This document shows, in pieces, positions 17,196 through 25,878 of a DNA stretch of 64,000 nt (position 1 is the stretch's first letter; every line of letters starts with the position of its first letter). The notes beneath the pieces are model-generated. The model worked only from the letters and a program-made list of their open reading frames with translations. It did no database searches and had not been told where the DNA came from. This DNA comes from DATCJA01 sp963814955 (GTDB lineage Bacteria; Acidobacteriota; Vicinamibacteria; Vicinamibacterales; UBA2999), in contig CAWFEX010000006.1 of NCBI GenBank assembly GCA_963814955.1, positions 744,001 through 808,000 of the forward strand. Reading direction: 5' to 3'. A program made the translations under genes and the position numbers.

Positions 17196-18905
17196 TTGCG
17201 AGATGAGCGCTCACGGGACGGAGAGACAGAGCGCCTCCTGGATGAAATGTACCCATCGGAGCCATTCCCCCACTTCGTCGACGATTACCTGGCGTACCTC
17301 TATGAAGTCCTTCCCAGCCAGGCGAGCTCGGATGGCGTTCACGTCCACGATGACCTCCTCGAGGACCTGAGCCGACCGGCGATCGACGCGCACGTTCGCG
17401 CTCTGGCCGGGTTTGGCCGGCGCCTCCAGCAAATCGACACGGCGCCGCTTCCCGCAACGGAACAGGTGGAACATCCCATCGTCCTTGCGAATATCCAGGC
17501 GCGAATGCACGAGCTGGAAACCATTCGCGGCTGGGAGCGGAATCCTCAGTTCTACGCGGACGCGCTCGGCACGAGTCTGGCCGGCCAGGCGTTGTTCAAC
17601 TACGCCCCTGAAGCCGACCGTGCTCGACGGGTAGTTTCCAAACTCCGTCAGGCGCCGCGGCTCGTGCAGGCGGCGCGCGACAACATCCGTGAATGCCCTG
17701 GCATCTTCGTCAAGATCGGGCTTGAAACGTGGCGCGGCGTACTCAAGTTCATCGAGGCCGATCTGCCGCGTGCATTTTCCAGGCTCGACGACCTTCACAT
17801 CCTCGGCGACCTGGCCGACACGTCCACCGAGGCGGCCGGCGCGATCAAGGCGTACGTCGATTATCTGGAGACCGATCTCGCGGCGCGCGCGAAGGCGTCT
17901 TTCCGCCTCGGACGGGAAAATTTCGAACGCAAGCTGAAGCTCGACGAAGGGATTTCGCTGAGCGCCGATCGACTGCTGTCAATTGTGCTGCGCGAGCTTC
18001 ACGAAGTGCAGGAAGAATTTCGCACCGTGGCCGGCCGCATGAACGGTGGCGACCCGATCACCACGTGGAGGCGGGCCAAGGAACAGCATCCCGAACCTGG
18101 CCAGCTGGTGAACGTCGCGCAGGAGCAGGTGAAGGAGCTGGCGACGTTTCTTCAGCGGCAGGGGATCGTGTCGCTCCCTGAATCAGAACCGGTCGTCGTT
18201 GCGCCATCTCCCGAGTTCTATCGCTGGGCGTTTGCAAGCATGTGGACGCCTGGTCCGTTCGAGAGCAAACCAAGTCGCGCGTTTTATTACCTGACGGACG
18301 TCGATCGCGAATGGTCCCCGGATCGGCAGGAGGAGCACATGCGCGACTTCAACCTCCCGACGCTGTGGAACATCTCGATCCACGAAGTGTACCCAGGTCA
18401 CTTCCTTCATTTTCAGCACCTGCGTCATGTCGATTCGAAGGTGCGGAAGTCGATGCTGTTTGCTCCCGCGTCGTTCGTGGAAGGATGGGCACACTACTGC
18501 GAGCAGATGATGACGGAAGCCGGTTTCCGTCGCGGCGAGGATGCCATCAAGCTTGGCCAGCTCGCCGAAGCGCTCGTTCGCCTCGCGCGCGCCGTTGTCG
18601 CCATCCGACTGCACTGCGAAGACCTGTCGGTGGAGCAGGGAATGCGCTTCTTCCGCGACGAAGCCTTTCTCGAAGAAGCCACAGCACGACGCGAGGCGGA
18701 GCGGGGAACGTTCGACCCTACGTATCTCGTGTACTCGCTTGGGAAGCTGATGCTGCTGAAGCTGCGCCGCGATTACAAGGACGCCCAGGACGGCAGGTTC
18801 TCGATGCGAGTCTTCCACGACGCCGTCCTGGCGCAGGGCAATGCGCCGTTCTGGGCGCATCGTCGCCTCATGCTGGGCGATTCTTCGGACGCCGTGCTGG
18901 AGTAA
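17196..18905 (+). CDS. DUF885 family putative metallopeptidase
   Basis: The product is a soluble, mostly helical protein of about 569 residues matching the DUF885 family. It has a zinc-metallopeptidase-like motif HEVYPGHFLHFQH (an HExxPGH signature, about residue 410), then FVEGWAHYCEQMM, typical of the family. No signal peptide is visible, so a cytoplasmic location is likely. The start is uncertain: the open frame begins at 17145 inside rsmI, TTG 17196 lies clear of it, and ATG 17247 is also possible. It is divergent from rsmI and 7 bases upstream of the FmdB gene. Substrate unknown. Confidence 0.85.
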   Translation: MRDERSRDGETERLLDEMYPSEPFPHFVDDYLAYLYEVLPSQASSDGVHVHDDLLEDLSRPAIDAHVRALAGFGRRLQQIDTAPLPATEQVEHPIVLANIQARMHELETIRGWERNPQFYADALGTSLAGQALFNYAPEADRARRVVSKLRQAPRLVQAARDNIRECPGIFVKIGLETWRGVLKFIEADLPRAFSRLDDLHILGDLADTSTEAAGAIKAYVDYLETDLAARAKASFRLGRENFERKLKLDEGISLSADRLLSIVLRELHEVQEEFRTVAGRMNGGDPITTWRRAKEQHPEPGQLVNVAQEQVKELATFLQRQGIVSLPESEPVVVAPSPEFYRWAFASMWTPGPFESKPSRAFYYLTDVDREWSPDRQEEHMRDFNLPTLWNISIHEVYPGHFLHFQHLRHVDSKVRKSMLFAPASFVEGWAHYCEQMMTEAGFRRGEDAIKLGQLAEALVRLARAVVAIRLHCEDLSVEQGMRFFRDEAFLEEATARREAERGTFDPTYLVYSLGKLMLLKLRRDYKDAQDGRFSMRVFHDAVLAQGNAPFWAHRRLMLGDSSDAVLE

Positions 18906-18912
18906 CGACGCG

Positions 18913-19242
18913 ATGCCGCTTTACGAATATGAGTGCGGTGCGTGCGGCAAGCGGTTCGAGCTGATCCGAAAGTTCTCCGACCTGCCCGTCGAGGTTTGCT
19001 CCCTGTGTGGACGAGGGCCGGTCCAGCGCCTGCCGTCGTCGCCAGCCATTCAGTTCAAGGGCAGCGGGTTTTACATCACTGATTACGCGCAGAAAGGGAA
19101 GAGCGGCAAATCGGAGACTTCAACGGCCGACAAGTCCGGTGAAGGCAAGAGCGACACAACGGCCAAAGGTGAAGGCGCCGCCAAGAGCGATGCGGCGGCA
19201 AAGCCGACCGATTCCTCAACCACCAAACAGACCAAAGAGTAA
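18913..19242 (+). CDS. FmdB-family zinc ribbon protein
   Basis: The product is a 109-residue protein starting MPLYEYECGACGKRFEL at ATG 18913. Two CxxC pairs (CGAC and CSLC) form a putative zinc ribbon at residues 8-40, and the segment SSPAIQFKGSGFYITDYA is typical of FmdB-type regulators. The C-terminal 50 residues are a low-complexity Lys/Ser/Thr/Ala tail. It sits right after the DUF885 gene. Role unknown; the family was named for formamidase regulation but is widespread. Confidence 0.88.
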   Translation: MPLYEYECGACGKRFELIRKFSDLPVEVCSLCGRGPVQRLPSSPAIQFKGSGFYITDYAQKGKSGKSETSTADKSGEGKSDTTAKGEGAAKSDAAAKPTDSSTTKQTKE

Positions 19243-19265
19243 GGCGGCACTCCAGGCACCCGAGT

Positions 19266-20172
19266 TCAAGTATTGGCGCTGATCTTCAGGTCGAGCGACT
19301 CGAGGTAGTTGCGGAACGGTTCGGCGAGGTCGGGCCGCTGCAGTGCGAAGTACACGAGTGCTTTCAGAAATCCCAGCTTGTTGCCCGTGTCGTGGCGGAC
19401 ACCTTCAATTTCGTATACGTAGACCGGTCGTTCGTTCAGCAGCCGCCGCAGGCCGTTCGTCAGCTGAATTTCGCCAGTCCTGTCGCGCGAGGTTGCTTCA
19501 AGAGCATCGAAGATGTCAGGTGTCAGGATGTAACGCCCGATAATCGCCAGGTTCGATGGTGCGTCCTCCCGCCGGGGCTTCTCGACCAGGTCCTTGACTC
19601 GAAAGACACCACGGCCGAATTCCTTGCTTTCATCGACCGCGACAATCCCATAGCTCGATACCTCGTCTGGCGCTACGCGTTCGACTGCCAGGACGGGCCC
19701 CTGAACACGTTCGAACACGTCGATCATCTGCCGTAGCGCCGGAGGGTTCGCATCGATGACGTCGTCGCCAAGGATGACGGCGAATGGCTCGTTGCCGACG
19801 AGGTTCTTCGTCACGAGCACGGCATGCCCGAGTCCGAGCGGTTCCCCTTGTCGTACATAGGCGACGTTGATGGGCGCCGTAATCTTGCGGATCTCTGCGA
19901 GCTGCGCCGTCTTTCCCCGCTGTTCCAGAAAGCTTTCGAGCTCCACGTTCACGTCGAAGTGGTCTTCGATGGCGTTCTTTCCGCGGCCGGTGACGATGAT
20001 GATGTTGGGGACGCCAGACTGTACGGCTTCTTCGACGCCGGTACTGAATCACCGGCTTGTCGACGAGGACGAGCATTTCTTTCGGCTGCGCTTTGGTAGC
20101 CGGCAGGAAACGTGTTCCAAGGCCGGCGGCGGGGAACACTGCCTTGCGGATCGTGGCGGCCATCGTTGCCAT
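19266..20172 (-). pseudogene. galU: UTP-glucose-1-phosphate uridylyltransferase, one frameshift
   Basis: GalU makes UDP-glucose for envelope sugars. The N-terminus (ATG 20172, or 20163) reads KAVFPAAGLGTRFLPATKA and DKPVIQY, then leaves frame near 20040. In the next frame GVEEAVQSGVPNIIIVTG continues into the rest of the enzyme (GHAVLVTKNLVGNEPFAVI, EKPRREDAPS, GEIQLTNGLRRLL, RHDTGNKLGFLKALV), ending at 19266. One extra base in TACCGGC accounts for the break. The corrected product is about 301 residues, normal for GalU. A single C insertion could be a sequencing error; if real, the gene is dead. Confidence 0.88.
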
Positions 20173-20190
20173 CGTATCGTAGCCAGATGG

Positions 20191-20249
20191 TAGCTGGTAG
20201 TCGGGAGTTGGCAGCTGATGAGGAACTACCGACTACCAACTACCAGCTA
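20191..20249. repeat. Inverted repeat of GTAGT/ACTACC units upstream of serS
   Basis: The perfect 10-base arms TAGCTGGTAG (20191-20200) and CTACCAGCTA (20240-20249) flank further partly paired units (GTCGGGAGTTGG, CCGACTACCAAC). It fills the galU-serS divergent spacer and would fold as a stem-loop in either transcript. It differs from the GTAG hairpins in being built of several short units. Confidence 0.6.
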
Positions 20250-20272
20250 GCGAGATATAGGATCGGAGTCGC

Positions 20273-21559
20273 ATGCTCGATCCGACGCTCCTCAGGGACA
20301 ACCTTACGGATATCCGCACCGCGCTCGAGAATCGTGGAATGGATTTGCGCGCCGAGCTCGAGGCTCTTTCCGCCGTTGACTCGGAACGGCGCCGCGTCAT
20401 TCCGCTGATCGAGGGACTGAAACGCGAGCAGAATGCCGCGGGCGAAGAGGCGGCGCGGGCCAAGCGCGAGGGGCGCGACATCGCAGCTATTCAGGAGACG
20501 AGCCGTCAGCGGGCGCAGCGCATCAAGGAAATGAGCGCCGAGCTCGACGCGATCGAGAACCAGCGACAGCGTCATCTCCTCGTCATTCCCAATGTCCCGC
20601 ACTCGAGCGTACCCATTGGCAAGAACGCCGCGGCCAATGTCGAGGTGAGGCGCCACGGTGCCCCCCAAGCATTCACATTCACTCCCCAGCCGCATTGGGA
20701 TCTGGGGCCGGCGCTCGGCATCATCGACTTCGAGCGCGGTACCAAAATCGCGGCTGCACGCTTCACTGCGCTTGTCGGACCCGGCGCGCGACTGGCGCGC
20801 GCGCTGATCAACTTCATGCTCGACCTTCATACCAAGGAGCACGGGTACACGGAGGTCGAGCCGCCGTTCATGGCCAACAGCGCGTCACTCACGGGCACCG
20901 GAAATCTGCCGAAGTTCGAAGCGGATCTCTTCAAGATTGCGGGTGAATGGGATCTCTACATGGTGCCGACGGCCGAAGTGCCTCTAACGAACATGCACCG
21001 CGGCGAGATTCTCGACGGCCAGAAGCTGCCGATTCGCTACACCGCTTACACGCCGTGCTTCCGCAGCGAGGCAGGATCGTACGGCGCCGATGTACGCGGA
21101 CTGATTCGTCAGCATCAATTCGACAAGGTCGAGCTGATGGTGTTCAGCGCGCCAGCCGCATCCTACGACGAACTGGAGCGGCTCACTGGCAACGCTGAAG
21201 AAGTGCTCAGGCGTTTGGGCTTGCCGTTCCGGACCATGTTGTTATCCACGGGTGACATGGGGTTTGCGTCCGCCAAAACCTACGATGTGGAGGTGTGGCT
21301 CCCGAGCCAGAACACCTATCGCGAGATTTCATCCTGCAGCAATACCGAAGCCTTTCAGGCGCGTCGGGCCAACATCAAGTTCCGTCAGCCAGGGGGAGGC
21401 AAGCCAGATTTCGTGCACACGTTGAACGGCTCAGGGCTCGCGGTGGGGCGGACGCTGATTGCCATCCTCGAGAACTACCAGCAGCAGGACGGCTCAGTGG
21501 TGATTCCGGATGCGCTGCAGCCATTCATGGACGGGCAGACGATCATTGCAGCGAAATAA
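20273..21559 (+). CDS. serS: Seryl-tRNA synthetase
   Basis: SerS is the class II synthetase that charges tRNA-Ser. The 428 residues start MLDPTLLRDNLTDIRTAL, with the N-terminal coiled-coil arm (about 25-100) that grips the long variable arm of tRNA-Ser. The catalytic core has motif 2 (FRSEAGSYGADVRGLIRQHQ) and motif 3 (GSGLAVGRTLIAILENYQ). Length is normal. The tRNA-Ser(UGA) gene lies 660 bases away. Confidence 0.97.
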   Translation: MLDPTLLRDNLTDIRTALENRGMDLRAELEALSAVDSERRRVIPLIEGLKREQNAAGEEAARAKREGRDIAAIQETSRQRAQRIKEMSAELDAIENQRQRHLLVIPNVPHSSVPIGKNAAANVEVRRHGAPQAFTFTPQPHWDLGPALGIIDFERGTKIAAARFTALVGPGARLARALINFMLDLHTKEHGYTEVEPPFMANSASLTGTGNLPKFEADLFKIAGEWDLYMVPTAEVPLTNMHRGEILDGQKLPIRYTAYTPCFRSEAGSYGADVRGLIRQHQFDKVELMVFSAPAASYDELERLTGNAEEVLRRLGLPFRTMLLSTGDMGFASAKTYDVEVWLPSQNTYREISSCSNTEAFQARRANIKFRQPGGGKPDFVHTLNGSGLAVGRTLIAILENYQQQDGSVVIPDALQPFMDGQTIIAAK

Positions 21560-21602
21560 GATGAAATCCCCTTCACCTTATCTACTGAGACATTAGCTGT
21601 CT

Positions 21603-22076
21603 CTACCTCCCTGCCGCTGTCTTCGCGCCGCCCTGGTTCGCCGCTCCAGACAGCAGCGTGTCGAGGGAGATCACGTTCCATGCGCGTGTGGCGAGCAGCA
21701 AGAAGAACGCAATCGCATACGTGAGCTGCAGCCACGCCAGGTTGAAGTCCTGCAGGAACATCGTCCCGAACGTCAGACACGTCATCATCACGGCGCCGAC
21801 GATCAGCGCGAGACGCGTTTTCAGTCCGAGGATGAGCATGATGCCGAGGACGGTCTCAATCCAGGGAAGGGTATGCGCGAAGGTGTCGATGAAGAACGCA
21901 GGAAACCATGTGGCCGAGAACTGCTTCATCATGCCGGCCGAGAAGTTGTCGAGGCCCAGGACGAAGATGCGCGCGATCCCGCGGAAGCAGATGTTGACGC
22001 CAAACGTCAGCCTGAAGATCGCGTAGGCCAGCGACGTATCGGACCAGTCGAGCGTACTCGTCACGGGGTTGTTCAT
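21603..22076 (-). CDS. DoxX-family membrane protein
   Basis: The product is a 157-residue inner-membrane protein with four hydrophobic helices (about residues 14-35, 55-75, 80-100 and 110-135), matching the small DoxX-like family (FRLTFGVNICFRGIARI at the N-terminus, PWIETVLGIMLILGL in the middle). Members are linked loosely to redox or thiosulfate processes, but the role here is unknown. It is convergent with serS and starts 100 bases from the GTAG element beside tRNA-Ser. Confidence 0.85.
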   Translation of the reverse strand: MNNPVTSTLDWSDTSLAYAIFRLTFGVNICFRGIARIFVLGLDNFSAGMMKQFSATWFPAFFIDTFAHTLPWIETVLGIMLILGLKTRLALIVGAVMMTCLTFGTMFLQDFNLAWLQLTYAIAFFLLLATRAWNVISLDTLLSGAANQGGAKTAAGR

Positions 22077-22176
22077 CGAGACTCCTTGAGGAAGGTGAGC
22101 GGTTATACGCTGGAAATCCGCGATGCGTCAAACCGCTTTCCGCTACACTCAAAGAAGCCACACGAGAACAACCGAC

Positions 22177-22199
22177 GTAGTGTCCGCCTTCAGGCGGAC
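22177..22199 (+). repeat. GTAG-hairpin element upstream of tRNA-Ser
   Basis: GTAG (22177-22180), one T, then the arms GTCCGCCT (22182-22189) and AGGCGGAC (22192-22199) around a TC loop. Its layout matches the other GTAG elements while the arm sequence is different. Confidence 0.65.
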
Positions 22200-22216
22200 C
22201 CTTAACGCGTCGCATC

Positions 22217-22306
22217 GGAGGGATGGCCGAGTGGTCGATGGCGGCGGTCTTGAAAACCGCTGTACCCGGAAGGGTACCGGGGGTTCGAATCCCTCTCCCT
22301 CCGCCA
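22217..22306 (+). tRNA. tRNA-Ser (anticodon UGA)
   Basis: The 90-base gene opens GGAGGGATGGCCGAGTGG. Its acceptor stem GGAGGGA pairs with TCCCTCC. The anticodon arm GCGGTCTTGAAAACCGC puts TGA in the loop. A long variable arm (TACCCGGAAGGGTA) marks a class II serine tRNA, and GGTTCGAATCC forms the T-arm. CCA is encoded (22304-22306). It reads UCN codons, mainly UCA. Confidence 0.97.
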
Positions 22307-22318
22307 AATTGACATGGT

Positions 22319-22575
22319 CTAAATACAAGACCGGAGATGCGGCATGAGCATGATGCCGTTTCGCGTGGCGATACCGAACGATGTGATGAATCCGACGATC
22401 GACCGACAGGGCACCGTCTGCGAGATACATGCCGACGACACCGCCGATCAGCGCGCGCGGGAGATTGACGCATCAGTAGCGCATGTCGCGACGACCCGAA
22501 TACCGCCGTCAAGATCAGGAACATGGCGGCCACGATCGCAAGCGACAGCAAAAGCAGTTGCTGGGCAGCCGACCG
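22319..22575 (-). pseudogene. Remnant of CzcA/CusA-type RND efflux pump
   Basis: On the minus strand three frames together give QQLLLLSLAIVAAMFLIL, then VNLPRALIGGVVGMYLADG, then IVGFITSFGIATRNGIMLM before a TAG at 22321. These are adjacent parts of the second membrane half of heavy-metal-type RND pumps, where LPLALIGG and GFITLFGIATRNG are hallmarks. At least two frame changes occur in 240 bases and the rest of the 1000-residue pump is missing. It ends 13 bases from the 3' end of tRNA-Ser. Confidence 0.7.
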
Positions 22576-23255
22576 TTTGCGATGAATCGGGCGCCGCCAC
22601 CTGCTCGGCTCCCGCCGGCTGGCTCGGGACCGGTTGTCTTCTGGTCACTCCCGTGTTTTTCTGCCCAGAGGCTCCCATCCTCCGACTCATATGACTTGAC
22701 GAGCACCGCCCCAGAGGCACCGACGCGAATCACCCGGTTGCTTGCTTTGATGGATCTGTTCCCACCCCTTGCGGCTCACTGCCGTCGGCTCGGCGGCGTA
22801 ATTCTGATGGTGAGAAGGAATCACAGGCCGGCTGAAATGACGGGCGAGGTCGCGGCCCCAGCCCCAGCCCCGTGTTTCGAGAAATTAAAATAAATCATGT
22901 TGCGTCTCCGTCGTTTCTCAACGTGTCGCGGCAAGGCGGGTGACTCGGATCGGCCAGCTTTTACCGGCCGTTTGATGGCGAGCAAACACGGTGCCCTACG
23001 CGCCGTCAACGCCACGCCCAGGACGCGGTTGATGTTGTGGTCAGGATATCGGCACCGGTCGCCGCACCCATCAAGGATTTCCACAACGCAGCGATGCCAC
23101 GTTTCATAGATTCCCACGAGGCAGCCACAGACCAGCACGCGGCCGGCGACGATCCCGCCCAGACCCGGCGTCCAGCCCAAAATCGTCAACGCGATAGCAC
23201 CTGGACTGAAACGCATGCACACGCCCGACGATGGCTGATCGGCATCGGCGGTGAT
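22576..23255. other. Decayed non-coding stretch beside tRNA-Ser
   Basis: I see no intact gene here. Short open frames exist on both strands (for example 22821-23222 minus, with a hydrophobic start GAIALTILGWTPGLGGIV), but none has a recognisable full domain or a good ribosome site. Together with the RND fragment it looks like eroded DNA. A low-complexity CCCCAGCC run lies near 22857-22873. Confidence 0.5.
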
Positions 23256-23927
23256 TTACCGAACGCACGATGAACGTTCCCGAAATAGCGCCGAGGGCGA
23301 GCGGCGTGAACGCGGACTCGTCTCGGATCGGCAGTAAATGGTGATGTCCGCAGAGTCTCGTAGCAGGTCCACATCGCCGATTTCAAATCGCTCCACGGGC
23401 AGATGCGTCCGCTTCCGGAGATCCTCAAGCAGCTCAGCAGCCGCGGCCGGATTTAACAAATCGAGCCGGTCGTAGTGAACCAGTCTTGACTCCTCGCGGC
23501 CTGAAAAGGGCGCGGCTTCAAGGATGCTCACAGTGCCGACAATCGCGGCGTTTGCGATGAGCAGCTCGGCGAGCGTGATGCCGCCATTGGCGAGCGCGTT
23601 CAGGAGCGCAATCCCGATGACGACGAACAAGTAGGTAAGGTTGCGGACCCGGATAGCTTCGGTGCGATAACGCAGAATCCCGAAGACCGCGAAGAGGCCC
23701 AGCGCGAACCCGAGTTCGATTGGCACACTGCTGAGCAGGTACGCGAGCGAGAACGTGACCAGATTGATCAGGAAGTACGTGAATACGTAGTCGCGGCTCC
23801 GATACAGACGGTAATAGACGAGCCGCACCACAACAACCGTAAACAGCATGTTGAGGCCGAGCCGGGCCAGCAGTATGACCGCACCACCACTCAGAGATAT
23901 CGCCAAAGCCCCAAGGAGATTGCTCAT
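23256..23927 (-). CDS. DUF4956 membrane protein
   Basis: The 223-residue protein has about four transmembrane helices in the first 130 residues (FTVVVVRLVYYRLYRSRDYVF, FALGLFAVFGILRYRTEAI, NLTYLFVVIGIALLNAL in overlapping pieces) and a soluble C-terminal part containing RFEIGDVDLLRDSADITIYC, all typical of DUF4956. The last 20 or so residues (Ser/Arg rich) run past the usual end and may be a stop-codon loss. Its ATG overlaps the VTC gene by 4 bases, so the two are translationally coupled. It is commonly a partner of VTC-domain proteins; role unknown. Confidence 0.88.
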   Translation of the reverse strand: MSNLLGALAISLSGGAVILLARLGLNMLFTVVVVRLVYYRLYRSRDYVFTYFLINLVTFSLAYLLSSVPIELGFALGLFAVFGILRYRTEAIRVRNLTYLFVVIGIALLNALANGGITLAELLIANAAIVGTVSILEAAPFSGREESRLVHYDRLDLLNPAAAAELLEDLRKRTHLPVERFEIGDVDLLRDSADITIYCRSETSPRSRRSPSALFRERSSCVR

Positions 23928-24664
23928 GCCGAAAGTCGCTCCACCGCCTTCAGAGTCGGTTTGAAAATGTTGCCGGCCACCGGCGCCACCAGGATTGTTC
24001 CAACGCAGTACTTACTGAAGGCCACCTCGCGCACGTGGAGTTTCCTGAGCGCCGGGACCGCTCCTAAATGGTTTGAATACTCGGCCTGTTTGACCTCGGC
24101 AATCACGACCCGCGAGAAATGTTCCTCGCGCGGGCCGCCGGCAAAGGTCACGTCGCGGTCAAACGTGAGACGCTCATTGAAGTCTTTGCCAACCAACGTG
24201 AGTCGGAGAAAGGAGATCGAGACGCACGGCATCAGACGCACGCCATCGGTCGGCACATACGTTTCGATGAACTGCTGCTCGGGGACTCCGAGGTGGTTTT
24301 GACCGTAGGGAAGCGCACGACGGCGTTTCACGGTGCGGCCGCTGTTGGTCTTGCTCTTGATTTCCAGAAACGAGAGCTGGCGGTCCACGTGATGCCGGAT
24401 CCGGACCTTGTATCGGGGTCGTCGGCCGCACCTGTGGGCGTGATAGAGCGTGCGATCGGGAGTGTCGAGATAGATATTTTCGTAGCGCGCCCAGCCCTGC
24501 TCATCCGCGCGCAGCAGGCAGTAACCCGGACGCAGACGCGCCAGCAGTGGCTCCAGGGCGTCTGTTGCGAGCAAATACTTGCGATCGACGCGCTGTTGAA
24601 GGGACCGCGCTTCGATGAGCGCGGTCGCTGCGATATCGAAGCCCCGCAGGAGGTCGAGATCCAT
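23924..24664 (-). CDS. VTC-domain (polyphosphate polymerase-like) protein
   Basis: The VTC domain is a tunnel-shaped triphosphate-processing fold that makes polyphosphate in yeast Vtc4. I use ATG 24664 (MDLDLLRGFDIAATALIEA); the upstream open frame overlaps the porin gene and is unrelated. In 246 residues the basic and acidic tunnel residues are present: DRKYLL, RYENIYLDT, RRPRYKVRIRHH, FLEIKSKTNSGRT, KRRR and VIAEVKQ. A soluble protein facing the cytoplasm is likely. It is coupled to DUF4956 by an ATGA overlap and lies 32 bases after the porin gene. Polymerase activity is inferred from the fold. Confidence 0.88.
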   Translation of the reverse strand: MDLDLLRGFDIAATALIEARSLQQRVDRKYLLATDALEPLLARLRPGYCLLRADEQGWARYENIYLDTPDRTLYHAHRCGRRPRYKVRIRHHVDRQLSFLEIKSKTNSGRTVKRRRALPYGQNHLGVPEQQFIETYVPTDGVRLMPCVSISFLRLTLVGKDFNERLTFDRDVTFAGGPREEHFSRVVIAEVKQAEYSNHLGAVPALRKLHVREVAFSKYCVGTILVAPVAGNIFKPTLKAVERLSA

Positions 24665-24696
24665 AGGGCGTGACAATGCCGTGACGGCGTTCGCGC

Positions 24697-25878
24697 TCAC
24701 CGGACGCGCAATCCCAGGATGCCGGGAAGTTCGACCTGCAGACGCGTGCCGAGCGTCCAGTAGGCACCCTCGCGGCCGGCTTCCGGCGCCGTCCGCAGAT
24801 CGGAGAACCACTCAACGCCGGCGTTGCCCATCAGCCGCACCCACCGTGTGACACCCAACGAGCCGCCGAAGGTCACGGCTTGCGCCGCCCGTGCCCGTAG
24901 ATCCGCCGCGCGTGGGCGCACACTCGCCATGTCCGTGTCCGGACCGTCATCGTCGAACCCGAGATATTCGTACCGCACGGCCACGTCGCGGCGCGGTGCG
25001 AACCGCCATCGCGTCGTCAGGCTCGCCCCCGTTCCGACGACGGAGGGCAGATCGTCGATGTCGACACCCTGCTCCTGCCGCTCGTCGCGGACGCGCAGCG
25101 CCTCGACGGTGAACTGCCACCGGCCCGGGCTCCACTCGACATCGCCTCCGAGCCGCGTGCGCCGACCTTGCACGTACACGTTTTCAAAAAAGCGATAGCC
25201 GGATGACAGGCGGCCTTCCAGTCCGTTTTCCGGGTCGGTGTCGACAGCGGCAAGGCGTCCTTCGCTGCCGTAAACCGCGAGCACGAGATCCGGTCCCGGC
25301 TCCCACTCCAGGCGTCCGGCGCCCGTCACCCCCGACCGGCGGGTTGATCCATTGTTGTCTCCGGCAAAGAGCCCGACGTCATAGTCGAACCGCTGTCCGA
25401 GGTCGCCATGGAGCGCGACGCCGACATCGCGTTGCGCCGAGAGGGCGCGCCCGAGCGCCGCCCGCTCCAGGAAATCCGTTTGCCGCGCGGACGTGCCGTA
25501 GTCGCGGCTGCCGGGCGGCTTGAACTGACCAAACCGTATCTCGTACGAACCGGGACGAAATTCCGCATAGGCATCCTTGACGAGTGTGCCGTCGAGGTCC
25601 TGTGGGTCAAACGTCAACTCGAACTGAACGCCTCGCCACTGGCCGTTGACGCCGGCCCGCAGCCGACGGACCTCGAATGTGTTGAACTCGAGCCGTCCTG
25701 TGCCCGGTGAGACAGGCCACTCAGGATAGGAGCGCCAATCAAGCTGGATGTAAGCCTCGGGCACAAGCTCGAACACGGGCGGGGGCGGCTCGGGCGCCTC
25801 CTGGGCACTCTGGCCGGCCATGGCCGGGGCCGCGGTTGCCACACAGAGCGCGAGGACCGAACAGACGTGCGTGGTCAT
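24697..25878 (-). CDS. OprP/OprO-type phosphate-selective porin
   Basis: The 393-residue outer-membrane protein has a signal peptide (MTTHVCSVLALCVATAAPAM, cleavage near residue 22) and alternating beta-barrel strands, such as YPEWPVSPGTGRLEFNTF, the phosphate-porin-like segment RRLRAGVNGQWRGVQFEL, and FRPGSYEIRFGQFKPP. It ends in a hydrophobic VELPGILGLRVR strand. ATG 25878 overlaps the CotH stop by 4 bases. Placement with a VTC protein suggests uptake of phosphate or another anion, which is inference. Confidence 0.85.
   Translation of the reverse strand: MTTHVCSVLALCVATAAPAMAGQSAQEAPEPPPPVFELVPEAYIQLDWRSYPEWPVSPGTGRLEFNTFEVRRLRAGVNGQWRGVQFELTFDPQDLDGTLVKDAYAEFRPGSYEIRFGQFKPPGSRDYGTSARQTDFLERAALGRALSAQRDVGVALHGDLGQRFDYDVGLFAGDNNGSTRRSGVTGAGRLEWEPGPDLVLAVYGSEGRLAAVDTDPENGLEGRLSSGYRFFENVYVQGRRTRLGGDVEWSPGRWQFTVEALRVRDERQEQGVDIDDLPSVVGTGASLTTRWRFAPRRDVAVRYEYLGFDDDGPDTDMASVRPRAADLRARAAQAVTFGGSLGVTRWVRLMGNAGVEWFSDLRTAPEAGREGAYWTLGTRLQVELPGILGLRVR

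Noticed and set aside
22821..23222. 133-codon minus-strand ORF with a hydrophobic start
   Set aside because: It lies in decayed DNA; the C-terminal part is non-protein-like and no family is recognised, so it is covered as part of the decayed stretch.
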